NCBI RefSeq assembly: GCF_023073315.1
Contig: NZ_JADPJH010000022.1
Span: forward strand, 124,001 to 188,000
Source: Bradyrhizobium sp. 1
GTDB lineage: Bacteria; Pseudomonadota; Alphaproteobacteria; Rhizobiales; Xanthobacteraceae
Direction of reading: 5' to 3'
DNA: 64,000 nt
Part shown: in pieces, positions 9,316 to 17,033 of the stretch
Position numbering within the stretch: position 1 is the stretch's first letter
Layout of the letters: each line of letters starts with the position of its first letter
Program-made: the position numbers and the translations under genes
Notes under the pieces: generated by a model
What the model was told of the DNA's origin: nothing
What the model saw: the letters and a program-made list of their open reading frames with translations, nothing else
Databases searched by the model: none

Positions 9316-9900
9316 GTGGCCACCTACGACAGCAGCCCCCAGGCACAGACCATTAGTCCTCCTTCCCGGTGGACATGCGCGCTCCTTGGTGTCGTGATGA
9401 TCGCGGCCGGCATCATGGCGTTAGGCGACGTCGTGTTCGCAACGATCATCAGCGTCAAGCTGATAGGGCTTACCGCAATCCTTGCCGGTGCGTTCGAAAT
9501 CATCCACGCGTTTTGGACGAAGGGATGGGGCGGATTCCTGTGGCAGATCCTGCTCGGCGCGCTCTACCTTGCGTTTGGGTTGCTTCTGCTCACGCAGCCG
9601 GCGGCCGGCGCCCTCCTCCTGACCTCCCTCCTTGGCGCAGTTCTGTTGGCGTCGGGCATTATCCGGTGCGTGCTGAGCTTTGCACATTGGCAACAGGGTG
9701 GCTGGCTGATGCTGGTTTCCGGCGTTATCGGGCTGCTCGCCGGATTCCTGATCGTGTTCGGTTCCCCAGCCATCAGCGTCTGGGCACTCGGATTCCTGCT
9801 TGGAGTCGATCTGATTTCGCACGGACTGGCTTGGCTGCTCTACGCGGTCCAATCGGTGCGGACAGCCAGCCGTGTAACACGGAGAGGAGTACAGCAATGA
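9316..9900 (+). CDS. hdeD: HdeD family (DUF308) acid-resistance-type membrane protein
   Basis: A 194-residue protein with six closely spaced helices in three similar pairs and repeated motifs of the form L-x-G-x-(5-8)-G-x-x-x-(L/A), as in the HdeD/DUF308 family. In E. coli HdeD is needed for acid resistance at high cell density; in rhizobia such genes are common and uncharacterised. A GTG at 9316 is chosen because GGGAGG lies six bases upstream; an ATG at 9301 and a TTG at 9289 are also in frame. The next gene overlaps its stop (ATGA), indicating coupling. Confidence 0.82.
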   Translation: MATYDSSPQAQTISPPSRWTCALLGVVMIAAGIMALGDVVFATIISVKLIGLTAILAGAFEIIHAFWTKGWGGFLWQILLGALYLAFGLLLLTQPAAGALLLTSLLGAVLLASGIIRCVLSFAHWQQGGWLMLVSGVIGLLAGFLIVFGSPAISVWALGFLLGVDLISHGLAWLLYAVQSVRTASRVTRRGVQQ

Positions 9901-10169
9901 GCGCCACGACCCGTCGTGATTTCCTTGGTTTCGCTCAGAAGGCTGTTGCCGCTGCCGCGGTCAGCGCGATCGCGGTTCATTTCGTCGAGGGTGCGGAGGC
10001 GATGCCGGTCGCGTCCAACCCCGGACCTGCCGATAAACGGCCCGACTTCGTGACTGAAGCGCAATGGGGTCCCGGTTGGGGGCCTGGGCCGCGCCGGGGC
10101 CGGCGCCGACGCCGATGGGTTTGCTGGTGGCATCGCGGTCGCCGTGTTTGTGGCTGGCGATGGTTTTAG
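9897..10169 (+). CDS. small Tat-exported Trp/Arg-rich protein
   Basis: A 90-residue product. Residues 6-12 are RRDFLGF, a clear twin-arginine signal, followed by a hydrophobic Ala/Val segment; cleavage is likely near residue 35. The mature part begins with a Pro/Asp stretch, then a Gly-Pro-Trp segment, and ends in about 30 residues packed with Arg and Trp that contain two cysteines (WVCWW and RVCGW). Such a strongly cationic aromatic tail on a Tat substrate is unusual. It is translationally coupled to the HdeD gene by a 4-nt overlap. Function unknown. Confidence 0.7.
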   Translation: MSATTRRDFLGFAQKAVAAAAVSAIAVHFVEGAEAMPVASNPGPADKRPDFVTEAQWGPGWGPGPRRGRRRRRWVCWWHRGRRVCGWRWF

Positions 10170-10273
10170 AATCCGATCAACAGACGGCTGAATTGGCACG
10201 GCGCGCTCTCTCCCGCGAGGTCGAGGTGCGCCGCCAAACCCGAAACAAGCTTCGAGATGCCCCTTACAATCCG

Positions 10274-11317
10274 TTAGCTGATCTCCCGGCGAACCTTGGC
10301 CGCCGCTTCGCTCATCGCCTTCAGCTTTCCGAACGCGGTTGCACGTGGCATATATTTCATGCCGCAATCGGGCGCAGCAACAAGACGATCCGGCGAGACA
10401 TATTTGAGGCCGTTGCGAATGCGGTCAGCCACGGTGTCGACGCTCTCGATCGTGGGGTCCGCGAGGTCGAGCACGCCGAGCATGATCTTCTTCGACGAAA
10501 GGTCCTTGAGTACGCCGAGGTCTAACTTCGGCTGCGCGGCCTCGATCGAGATCTGGTCGGCAATGGTGTCGTTGAGCTCGGCGAGGAAGGAATAGCCTGC
10601 CGGCTTGTTCGAGCCAGGCACGACCGCCGCATAACCGAAGCAGAGATGCACGACGGTCGGCACCGTGATGCCCTTCAGCGCGCGATTGATGGCCTTGACC
10701 GCGAAGCGCTTGGCGAGATCCGGATTGTTGCGCACCCAGGGCTCGTCGAGCTGGATCACGTCCGCGCCCGCGGTTTGCAGATCGAGCGCCTCGGCATTGA
10801 CCGCCTCGGCCAAGGCCATCGCGAGCTCTTCCTCGTCCTTGTAGAACTCATTCTTGGCCTGCTGGCTCATCGTGAACGGGCCCGGCAGGGTGATCTTCGC
10901 GGCGCGATCGGTGTTTTTGCGCAGGAACTGCATGTCGTGCAGCTCCACCGGGCCCTTGCGCTTCACGGGGCCGACGACCCGTGGCACCGGAGTCTGGGTG
11001 TTGCCGGTGCGCGCCACGATCATTGCGGGATTGTCCCCGTCGATGCCATCGAGCGCGGTCGCGAAGCGATTAGAATAGCTCTCGCGGCGGATCTCGCCAT
11101 CGGTCACGATGTCGATGCCGGCACGCTCCATATCGCGGATCGCGACGATGGTGGCATCGTCCTGCGCCTCCTCCAGATGCTCCGCGGGCAGCCGCCACAT
11201 GTCGTGCAGGCGGGTGCGGGGCACCACCTTCGACAGCATGGCGCGATTCACCAGCCACTCCGGCTGCGGATAGCTGCCGACCACCGTGGTCGGCAGGATA
11301 TGGGTTGGCATGGGCAT
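10274..11317 (-). CDS. MetE C-terminal-domain-like methyltransferase (cobalamin-independent)
   Basis: A 347-residue single-domain relative of the catalytic C-terminal half of methionine synthase MetE. It begins with the family motif TTVVGSYPQP. Zinc ligands appear as His-x-Cys in VVHLCFGY and a distal Cys in APDCGMK; QLDEP carries a conserved acidic active-site residue. MetE itself is about 750 residues, so this is the short stand-alone type, which may transfer a methyl group from another donor or act in breakdown of methylated compounds. It is the last gene of the minus-strand catabolic operon, 36 nt after the FAH gene, which argues for a catabolic rather than a methionine-biosynthetic role. 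Confidence 0.8.
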   Translation of the reverse strand: MPMPTHILPTTVVGSYPQPEWLVNRAMLSKVVPRTRLHDMWRLPAEHLEEAQDDATIVAIRDMERAGIDIVTDGEIRRESYSNRFATALDGIDGDNPAMIVARTGNTQTPVPRVVGPVKRKGPVELHDMQFLRKNTDRAAKITLPGPFTMSQQAKNEFYKDEEELAMALAEAVNAEALDLQTAGADVIQLDEPWVRNNPDLAKRFAVKAINRALKGITVPTVVHLCFGYAAVVPGSNKPAGYSFLAELNDTIADQISIEAAQPKLDLGVLKDLSSKKIMLGVLDLADPTIESVDTVADRIRNGLKYVSPDRLVAAPDCGMKYMPRATAFGKLKAMSEAAAKVRREIS

Positions 11318-11353
11318 GGGGGTCTCCTTCTTGTTGTTGTCGAGCGTGACCGT

Positions 11354-12208
11354 TCAGGCCGCGCGTCCCTCGTCCTTGACGGGATTACTGAGGATGCCGA
11401 TGCCCGAAATCTCGATCTCGACGGTGTCGCCGCCCTTCATCCACAGCGGAGGCGTGCGATAGGCGCCGACGCCGCCGGTCGTGCCTGTCACAATGACGTC
11501 GCCCGCCGCGAGCTCGGTGAAAGTCGAGCAGTAAGCGATCAGCGCCTGGACGTCGAAGACGAGATCGGAGATCGGGGCCCTTTGCACCTCAACGCCGTTA
11601 AGCCGCGTGATCAGCGTCTGCTTGGTGACATCGGTCAGTTCGTCGGTTGTGACCATCCACGGCCCAAAGCCGCCGGTACCGGCAAAATTCTTGCCCGGTG
11701 CGAATTGCGAGGTGTGGCGCTGCCAGTCGCGGATGCTGCCGTCATTGTAGCAGGCATAGCCGGCAACATGGCCGAGCGCGGCTTCGCGCGAGATGCGGCG
11801 GCCGGCCTTGCCGATGATGACGGCCATCTCGCCCTCATAGTCGAAACGCTCGGATTCGAGCGGCCGGATCATCGGCTGTCCATGGCCGACCTGACTGTTG
11901 GCGAAGCGGGTAAAGATCATCGGATGCGCCGGCGTCGGATGACCACTCTCGGCCAGATGCGTGGCATAGTTGACGCCGATGCAGAAGATCTTGTCGGGAT
12001 CCGGCACCGTCGGCAGCAGCGCGACCTCCTGCAGCGCGCAATCCGGCTTCTCGCCGGCGAATTTCTTCAGTTCGTCGAGTGAGCCCTTCGCCAGCAGCGC
12101 CTTCAGCGTCGGATATGCCTTCAGGCGCTTGCCGGCATCGATGACACCCTTGTCGCTGACAATGCCATAGCTCGCGTTGCCGGCGATCGTGAAGCTTGCA
12201 ACTTTCAT
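11354..12208 (-). CDS. fumarylacetoacetate hydrolase family protein
   Basis: A 284-residue enzyme of the FAH superfamily, which cleaves or hydrates acylpyruvates and 2-oxo-hydroxy acids using a bound divalent metal. Visible motifs are FCIGVNYATHLAESG, the metal-binding FDYEGEMAVIIGK and DWQRHTSQFAPGKNF, and the C-terminal GDVIVTGTTGGVG. Likely reactions are hydrolysis of a beta-diketo acid or a hydratase/isomerase step in ring-cleavage catabolism. The gene starts 3 nt after the deacetylase-like gene stop, so the two are cotranscribed. The substrate cannot be read from sequence. Confidence 0.88.
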   Translation of the reverse strand: MKVASFTIAGNASYGIVSDKGVIDAGKRLKAYPTLKALLAKGSLDELKKFAGEKPDCALQEVALLPTVPDPDKIFCIGVNYATHLAESGHPTPAHPMIFTRFANSQVGHGQPMIRPLESERFDYEGEMAVIIGKAGRRISREAALGHVAGYACYNDGSIRDWQRHTSQFAPGKNFAGTGGFGPWMVTTDELTDVTKQTLITRLNGVEVQRAPISDLVFDVQALIAYCSTFTELAAGDVIVTGTTGGVGAYRTPPLWMKGGDTVEIEISGIGILSNPVKDEGRAA

Positions 12209-12211
12209 CAG

Positions 12212-12871
12212 TCAAACGCTCTCTTCGATGGAGGAAACATAGTCGTTGATCGGAAGGGCGATCTCGCCGTTGCGGATCGGAACGCATTGCGGCGGGAAAT
12301 CCTGGCGGAAGCGGGCACCGGTGGCTTCGGCGCGGTCGAGAAAAGACACCAGATGATCCATCGCTCCGGTCGGGAGATCATGCAGCACCATCAGCGTCCA
12401 GGGCTGCCGGCTGCATTGCTCCAGCGCACGCTCGGTCCAGCCATCCGGGTCGTCCCAGTCGCGCGGAATCGCATTCCAGAGCACACAGCTGTGTTTGTTG
12501 CGGGTGAGGTAATCGACGACGGACGGTTTGAGCAGCCGCGCATCGAGATTGCCGCCACCGCCGAACGGCCGGAACAAGCGCTGCGGATGCGCAAGATCGC
12601 CGATCGCGGATTGCGTGCGGCCGATCTCGTTCGCGGCCGTGTTGCGATCCCGCTGCTCACCAAGCGGAATGCTGTGTGTAAAGGTGTGATTTCCGATCCA
12701 GTGCCCCTCGTTGTGCGCGCGCATGGCAAGGCCACGCCGCGCGGGATCCGCAAGCTTCTCGCCGATGACGAAGAAAGTGGTCTTGATCCGGCGCTCGGCG
12801 AGAATATCCAGCACGCGCGGCGTCACATCGGGATCGGGGCCATTGTCGAATGTCAGGGTCAAATCGTACAC
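12212..12871 (-). CDS. polysaccharide deacetylase (NodB-fold) family protein
   Basis: A 219-residue protein with a GTG start. It carries NodB-fold motifs: MT1 as TFDNGPD (the usual form is TFDDGP, so the second, metal-binding Asp is Asn here), MT2 as NHTFTH (the His-x3-His pair is present) and an MT3-like RPFGGGG. A late LMVLHD supplies the C-terminal catalytic His. The fold hydrolyses N-acetyl groups or, in PuuE-like branches, amide bonds of small ring compounds. Its place inside a catabolic operon, and the lack of any signal peptide, favour a cytoplasmic amidase role over cell-wall work. The Asn substitution may reduce or alter activity. Confidence 0.75.
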   Translation of the reverse strand: MYDLTLTFDNGPDPDVTPRVLDILAERRIKTTFFVIGEKLADPARRGLAMRAHNEGHWIGNHTFTHSIPLGEQRDRNTAANEIGRTQSAIGDLAHPQRLFRPFGGGGNLDARLLKPSVVDYLTRNKHSCVLWNAIPRDWDDPDGWTERALEQCSRQPWTLMVLHDLPTGAMDHLVSFLDRAEATGARFRQDFPPQCVPIRNGEIALPINDYVSSIEESV

Positions 12872-12880
12872 GCCAATACC

Positions 12881-13678
12881 TCAGGTCGCCGGCTGCATCG
12901 CACCCGACGCGATCTCTTCGTTGGCCTGACCGGCGCGCGTGCCGGTCTGCCAGATCGCCGCCTTGCGCTCGATCCAGCGGATCGCGGCGTTGAAGGCGAT
13001 GGCGAGGAACAGTACGAGCAGCACGCCCGCGAACACGTGCGGGCTGTCGAGGATCGTGCGGTAGCGCGAGATCAGATAGCCGATGCCGGCCGAAGAGATC
13101 AGCATCTCCGAGACGACGACGCCGACGATGACCAGCGCGCCGCCCACGCGCAGTCCCGACAGCACCGTCGGGATCGCGGCGGGGATGATGACGCGAACCA
13201 GCCGCTGGCTCAAAGTCGCCCCCATGCTGCGCGCGGCAAGCAGGAGCTGCGGGTCGATAGTCTGGATGCCGGCGGCGGTGGCGAGCATGGTCGGCAGGAA
13301 GCCGTAGATCGAGGCGAACGCGATTTTGGATTCCGAGCCGATGCCGAGCCAAACCGTGAAGACGGGATAGAGGATCACGAGCGGCACGGCGTAGAGGCTC
13401 GACACCATTGGCATGATCAGCACGCGCGGGCGCGGCAGGCTGCCGACGATGGCGCCAAGCAGGATGCCGCCACCGCAGGCGAAGGTCATGGACACCACGA
13501 CCTCGTAGAGCGTCACCGCGAGCGCATGACCGTATTCGCCTGCGTCGGTCCAGCCCGCTATCAGCGTCGACGAGAGCGACGGCAGGAACAGCTCGGGAAT
13601 GAGACCGGTGCGCGGCAGCAGCTCCCACAAAGCAATCAGGCCGATCACGATCAGATATCGCAGCGTTATGGCGCTCAT
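12881..13678 (-). CDS. ABC transporter permease, nitrate/sulfonate/taurine type
   Basis: A 265-residue permease with six helices. It has the BPD_transp_1 coupling loop motif (EAA-like) ARSMGATLSQRLVRVIIPAAIPTVLSGLR near residue 170 that contacts the ATPase. N-terminal wording such as LIALWELLPRTGLIPELFLPS is typical of SsuC/TauC/ThiX-type permeases. The ATG at 13678, 8 nt after the ATPase stop, is chosen over a longer in-frame start inside the ATPase gene. It forms a transporter with the ATPase and with the second permease upstream, suggesting a heterodimeric membrane domain. Confidence 0.88.
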   Translation of the reverse strand: MSAITLRYLIVIGLIALWELLPRTGLIPELFLPSLSSTLIAGWTDAGEYGHALAVTLYEVVVSMTFACGGGILLGAIVGSLPRPRVLIMPMVSSLYAVPLVILYPVFTVWLGIGSESKIAFASIYGFLPTMLATAAGIQTIDPQLLLAARSMGATLSQRLVRVIIPAAIPTVLSGLRVGGALVIVGVVVSEMLISSAGIGYLISRYRTILDSPHVFAGVLLVLFLAIAFNAAIRWIERKAAIWQTGTRAGQANEEIASGAMQPAT

Positions 13679-13685
13679 CTCCGCC

Positions 13686-14492
13686 TCACGCCGATTTGCG
13701 GATGTGCCGCCAGATGCGGTCGCGCAAGCTCCCGAAGGCATCACCGCTCAGCATCTCGTAGGTACGGGGTCGCGGCAGCTGGACCTGGAGATGGTCGACG
13801 ATGCGGCCTGGCCGCGCCGACATCACGATCACCTCGTCAGCGAGATAGACGGCTTCGGTGAGGCTGTGCGTGACGAAAACGACCGTCTTGCCGGTCGCGG
13901 CCCAGATCCGCAGCAGCTCGTCGCCCATGGTCATGCGGGTCTGCTCGTCGAGCGCTGCGAACGGCTCGTCCATCAGCAACACCGGCGGGTCCTGCACCAG
14001 TCCGCGCGCAATCGAGACGCGCTGCTTCATGCCGCCGGAGAGTTCATGCGGATGGCGTTTGCCGAAGCCGTCGAGCCCGACCAGCTTCAGCGCATCCTGC
14101 GCCTTGGCGCGGCGCTCCGCCTTGGGCACGCCGCGCAGCGCCAGCGGAAACTCGACATTGTCCTCCGCCGTCAGCCACGGAAACAGGCTGGCCTCCTGGA
14201 ACACCACACCGACCCTGTCAGGGTCAGGCTGCGGAATCGGCGCACCGCTGATGGTGATGGTACCCGAGGTCTGCTGGCGCAGGCCCGCCATCATCATCAG
14301 AAGGGTCGACTTGCCGCAGCCGCTCGGGCCGACCAGCACGACGAAGCGGCCTGGCTTGACCTCAAACGAGACGTCCTCCAGCGCAACAACGTCCTGCGAC
14401 CGGCCCCTGAAGACCTGGCCGACATTCTTCACCTCGATCGCGCCGGCCCGCGCGGCGGGCTTCAACGGGGTCACGTTCGCCAATGGCTGCAT
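13686..14492 (-). CDS. ABC transporter ATP-binding protein, nitrate/sulfonate/taurine type
   Basis: A 268-residue ATPase with Walker A GPSGCGKST, Q-loop VVFQEASLFPW, signature LSGGMKQRVSIARGL, Walker B VLLMDEPFAALD and switch His in VTHSLTEAV. The FPWLTA wording after the Q-loop is typical of SsuB/TauB-type importers. The ATG at 14492 has GGTGGAAA upstream; another in-frame ATG lies 15 nt earlier. The start overlaps the end of the preceding permease by 22 nt. It powers uptake of a small organic anion together with the two permeases and the binding protein. Confidence 0.93.
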   Translation of the reverse strand: MQPLANVTPLKPAARAGAIEVKNVGQVFRGRSQDVVALEDVSFEVKPGRFVVLVGPSGCGKSTLLMMMAGLRQQTSGTITISGAPIPQPDPDRVGVVFQEASLFPWLTAEDNVEFPLALRGVPKAERRAKAQDALKLVGLDGFGKRHPHELSGGMKQRVSIARGLVQDPPVLLMDEPFAALDEQTRMTMGDELLRIWAATGKTVVFVTHSLTEAVYLADEVIVMSARPGRIVDHLQVQLPRPRTYEMLSGDAFGSLRDRIWRHIRKSA

Positions 14493-15226
14493 CGCGTTTC
14501 CACCCATCTGACAAGTTCGTTGAACGTCATGGCGATCGCGGCGACCATCACGACGCCGGCGAGGAGCTGCTTCATCTGGAAATTCTCACCCCAAGTCGCG
14601 ATCTGGTGGCCGATGCCGTCGCGCGAGGCGTACATCTCGGCGAGAATTACGCCGGTGAGGTTGAAGATCATGGAGATCCGCAGCGCTTCCAGCAGCACCG
14701 GCAGCATGCTGGGCAGATAGACCCGAAACGCAGTTTGGAGCCGCGTGGCGCCATAGGAGCGCGCCACCGTCAGATGCTCCATCTTGACGGACTCCACCGC
14801 CGTCGTGGTCGACATGATCACGATGAAGATCGTGGAAAAGAAGCCGAAGCCGACCTTCTGGGCAAAGCCGACGCCGAATACCAGGATGAACATCGGCAGA
14901 AAGATCGACTTCGGGATGCTGAAGGCGAAGAACAGCAGCGGCTTGGCCACATCGGCGAAGTAGCGGTTCTCCGCGACCAGGAAGCCGATCAATGCGCCGA
15001 AGGGCACGGCCAGCGCGAACGCGGCCAGCACTTCGGTCGCGGTCACCATCAGATCCTTCTGCACGGCCGCGCGCTGCAGGAGATCGCCGAGCGTCGCAAA
15101 CGTGTCGGACGCCGACGGCAGCAGGCGCGGATTGACCACGCCGGTGCGCGACAGCACCTCCCACAGCGCCAGGACCGCGATGATGATCGCGATCCGCGCA
15201 AGGTTGATGATGAGCGTGCTTGGCAT
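14471..15226 (-). CDS. ABC transporter permease, nitrate/sulfonate/taurine type (second)
   Basis: A 251-residue six-helix permease. It starts with hydrophobic ARIAIIIAVLALWEVLSRTG and carries the EAA-like loop ARSYGATRLQTAFRVYLPSMLP. It shares the fold and the WE(V/L)LxRTG motif with the permease at 12881 but is clearly diverged, so the importer probably uses two different membrane subunits rather than a homodimer. Only 2 nt separate it from the binding-protein gene upstream. Confidence 0.87.
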   Translation of the reverse strand: MPSTLIINLARIAIIIAVLALWEVLSRTGVVNPRLLPSASDTFATLGDLLQRAAVQKDLMVTATEVLAAFALAVPFGALIGFLVAENRYFADVAKPLLFFAFSIPKSIFLPMFILVFGVGFAQKVGFGFFSTIFIVIMSTTTAVESVKMEHLTVARSYGATRLQTAFRVYLPSMLPVLLEALRISMIFNLTGVILAEMYASRDGIGHQIATWGENFQMKQLLAGVVMVAAIAMTFNELVRWVETRCSHWRT

Positions 15227-15228
15227 GG

Positions 15229-16194
15229 TTACGGCCTGGTCGGAACCGGCTTGAACTTGGCGGAGATCACGTCCTCAACCGGCACGATGTCCTTGAGTCC
15301 GCCGAGCTTGGCGAGGTCGAGCGACAGCTGCACGGCCGCATTCACGTTGGGCGCGCCCATGTCGCCGCTGGTCTCGAGCTTCATGATGGTGTTGTCGTAT
15401 TCGAGGCTCGCGATCTCCGGCGGCATTTCGTAGAGCTCGGCGATCAGCTTGACGGTGACGTCGCGATTGGCGCGCATGAACGCGACCGCGCCGTAGAGAG
15501 CGTTCACCGCTTTCTGCACCATCTGCGGCTTCGCCTCGGCGAGCTTGTCGAGCACGATCCAGCCGGCGGTGAGGTTCGGCGGAACCGCCGTCGCGTAATC
15601 AAGGATGGTTTTGGCTTCGCCGGATTTCGATATCTGGAAGCTCAGCGGCGAATAGACCACGGCTGCCTCGACGTTGCCGGCCAGCAGGTTCGGCACCAAG
15701 CCGCCGCCGCCGACGGGGACACGCGTAAAATCGATCTTCTTGTCCTGGATGGTCCAAAGCGCAAGCAGATCAGAGCCGGAGCCGGCCGCGGTGATCGCGA
15801 CCTTCTTGCCGTTGAGATCCTTGACGTCGAGCGTTGATTTGGTCGGGACCATCAATTGCCAGCCGAAATTCCCCATCGCGGCATTGGCTACGATCCTGGA
15901 CATCACGCCCTTCTTGCGGCCGGCCGAGACCAGCGACGGCGGATCGAGAATGATGTCAGCGGCGCCCGCAGCCATACCTTCGAACGTTTCGGCGCCGCTG
16001 CGGTAGATGGTCAGCTCGGCCTGAATCCCTTCCTTCTCGAACATTTTTTGGCGCACGGCCGTCTCGGCGATCGTCGTCGGCCAATAGGTTTTCGTGGGCA
16101 GGCCGACGCGAATGGTGTCGGCGGCGCTCGCAGGGCCGGCCAGAATTGCGACGGCGGCGAGCGACATCAGCGCGTGATGGCGATTGATCTTCAT
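15229..16194 (-). CDS. ABC transporter substrate-binding protein (NMT1/SsuA type)
   Basis: A 321-residue periplasmic binding protein with a signal peptide ending near GPASAA. The mature protein follows the NMT1/THI5-like pattern: IRVGLPTKTYWPTTIAETAVRQ, then KMFEKEGIQAELTIYRSG and AAGAADIILDPPSLVSAG, with the second lobe starting VKDLNGKKVAITAAGSGSD. Family members bind nitrate, alkylsulfonates, taurine, pyrimidine precursors or phthalate-like compounds; the ligand is not predictable here. An excellent ribosome site (GGGAGG) precedes the ATG. It is the first of four transporter genes reading toward 12881. Confidence 0.88.
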   Translation of the reverse strand: MKINRHHALMSLAAVAILAGPASAADTIRVGLPTKTYWPTTIAETAVRQKMFEKEGIQAELTIYRSGAETFEGMAAGAADIILDPPSLVSAGRKKGVMSRIVANAAMGNFGWQLMVPTKSTLDVKDLNGKKVAITAAGSGSDLLALWTIQDKKIDFTRVPVGGGGLVPNLLAGNVEAAVVYSPLSFQISKSGEAKTILDYATAVPPNLTAGWIVLDKLAEAKPQMVQKAVNALYGAVAFMRANRDVTVKLIAELYEMPPEIASLEYDNTIMKLETSGDMGAPNVNAAVQLSLDLAKLGGLKDIVPVEDVISAKFKPVPTRP

Positions 16195-16244
16195 TGTTTC
16201 CTCCCGGTCTCTCGTTTTTTGCGTGCCGGATTTTTTCCGGATCG

Positions 16245-16973
16245 TCAGGTCGTGCGGCTCACCTCCGCAATTCGCGAGGCGGCGAGCTCGACGAACTCTT
16301 TGGTGATGCCGAAGTGCTTTGACAATGCGCGAACTGCCGCATCCGCATCACGTTTCACCACGGCGGCGACGATTGACTTGTGTTCGGCCTCGACATCACG
16401 CGGCTTGCTGCCGGGCTCGCGGCGGATCGAGAGCCGGCGGTATCGCTCGCTTTGCTCATGCAGCACGTCGCGGAAGCCGAGCAGCCAGGGCGAGCCGCAG
16501 GCATTGACCAGCGCGCGATGGAAGATGCGGTGACGGATCACCCATTCCTCGTAGTGCACGGTCGGATCATTTGGATAGCGATAGGGAACGGCCTTCAGAT
16601 CCGCCCAGGCCGCTTTCACCGAGGCGAGCCAGGCATCCTCGCCCCGTTCGATCGAGCGGCGGAGTGCAAGTCCCTCAATGTCGATCCTGGTCTGCGTCAC
16701 GTCGGCGAGATCGGCGAGCGAGACCGGGCTCACCCGGAAGCCGCGCTGGTCGGACGCCTGCACCAGACCGTCGGCGACCAGACGCGACAGTGCCTCGCGC
16801 ACGGCGGCAAGGCTGACGGAAAACTGTTTTGCGAGTCCCGCGATATGCAGCTTCTGTCCAGGCAACAGCCGCGTCGCCAGAATGTCGGCGCGCAGACGTT
16901 CGTGCAGCGCCGACGTCAGGCTGCGCGGACCATCCCCGCGGCTTCCGGATAATTGGAACTGAAGCGGACCCAT
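16245..16973 (-). CDS. GntR family transcriptional regulator, FCD domain
   Basis: A 242-residue regulator. Residues 15-90 form the winged helix-turn-helix, with LHERLRADILATRLLPGQKL and the recognition segment VSLAAVREALSRL; the rest is an all-helical FCD ligand-binding domain. FCD regulators usually bind carboxylic acids through a metal site and repress nearby catabolic genes. It sits inside the minus-strand arm, between the MBL-fold hydrolase and the importer, and an AT-rich dyad just upstream of its start is a candidate autoregulatory site. A second FCD regulator is encoded at 30284. Confidence 0.9.
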   Translation of the reverse strand: MGPLQFQLSGSRGDGPRSLTSALHERLRADILATRLLPGQKLHIAGLAKQFSVSLAAVREALSRLVADGLVQASDQRGFRVSPVSLADLADVTQTRIDIEGLALRRSIERGEDAWLASVKAAWADLKAVPYRYPNDPTVHYEEWVIRHRIFHRALVNACGSPWLLGFRDVLHEQSERYRRLSIRREPGSKPRDVEAEHKSIVAAVVKRDADAAVRALSKHFGITKEFVELAASRIAEVSRTT

Positions 16974-17010
16974 GGCCGGATGATCGCAAGAGAGGGCGCA
17001 GGGGTCAATA

Positions 17011-17033
17011 GAAAATCGAAAATCGATTTTTTC
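17011..17033 (-). promoter_or_regulatory. AT-rich dyad upstream of GntR gene
   Basis: Two overlapping copies of GAAAATCGA (17011-17019 and 17018-17026) run into a perfect palindrome AAAATCGATTTT (17019-17030). The run is strikingly AT-rich for this genome and lies 38-60 nt upstream of the GntR start. Such a dyad is a plausible operator or promoter element for the regulator and the importer genes after it. It also touches the stop codon of the MBL-fold gene. Binding is inferred from symmetry and position only. Confidence 0.4.

Noticed and set aside
10646..12082. 478-codon plus-strand frame
   Set aside because: Antisense shadow of the MetE-like and FAH genes; composition is His/Arg/Asp-rich and no motif is seen.
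16215..16229. Inverted repeat CCGGA-TTTTT-TCCGG after the GntR gene considered as a terminator
   Set aside because: On the minus strand the A-rich loop is not followed by a U-tract, and the binding-protein gene downstream has its own ribosome site only, suggesting read-through.
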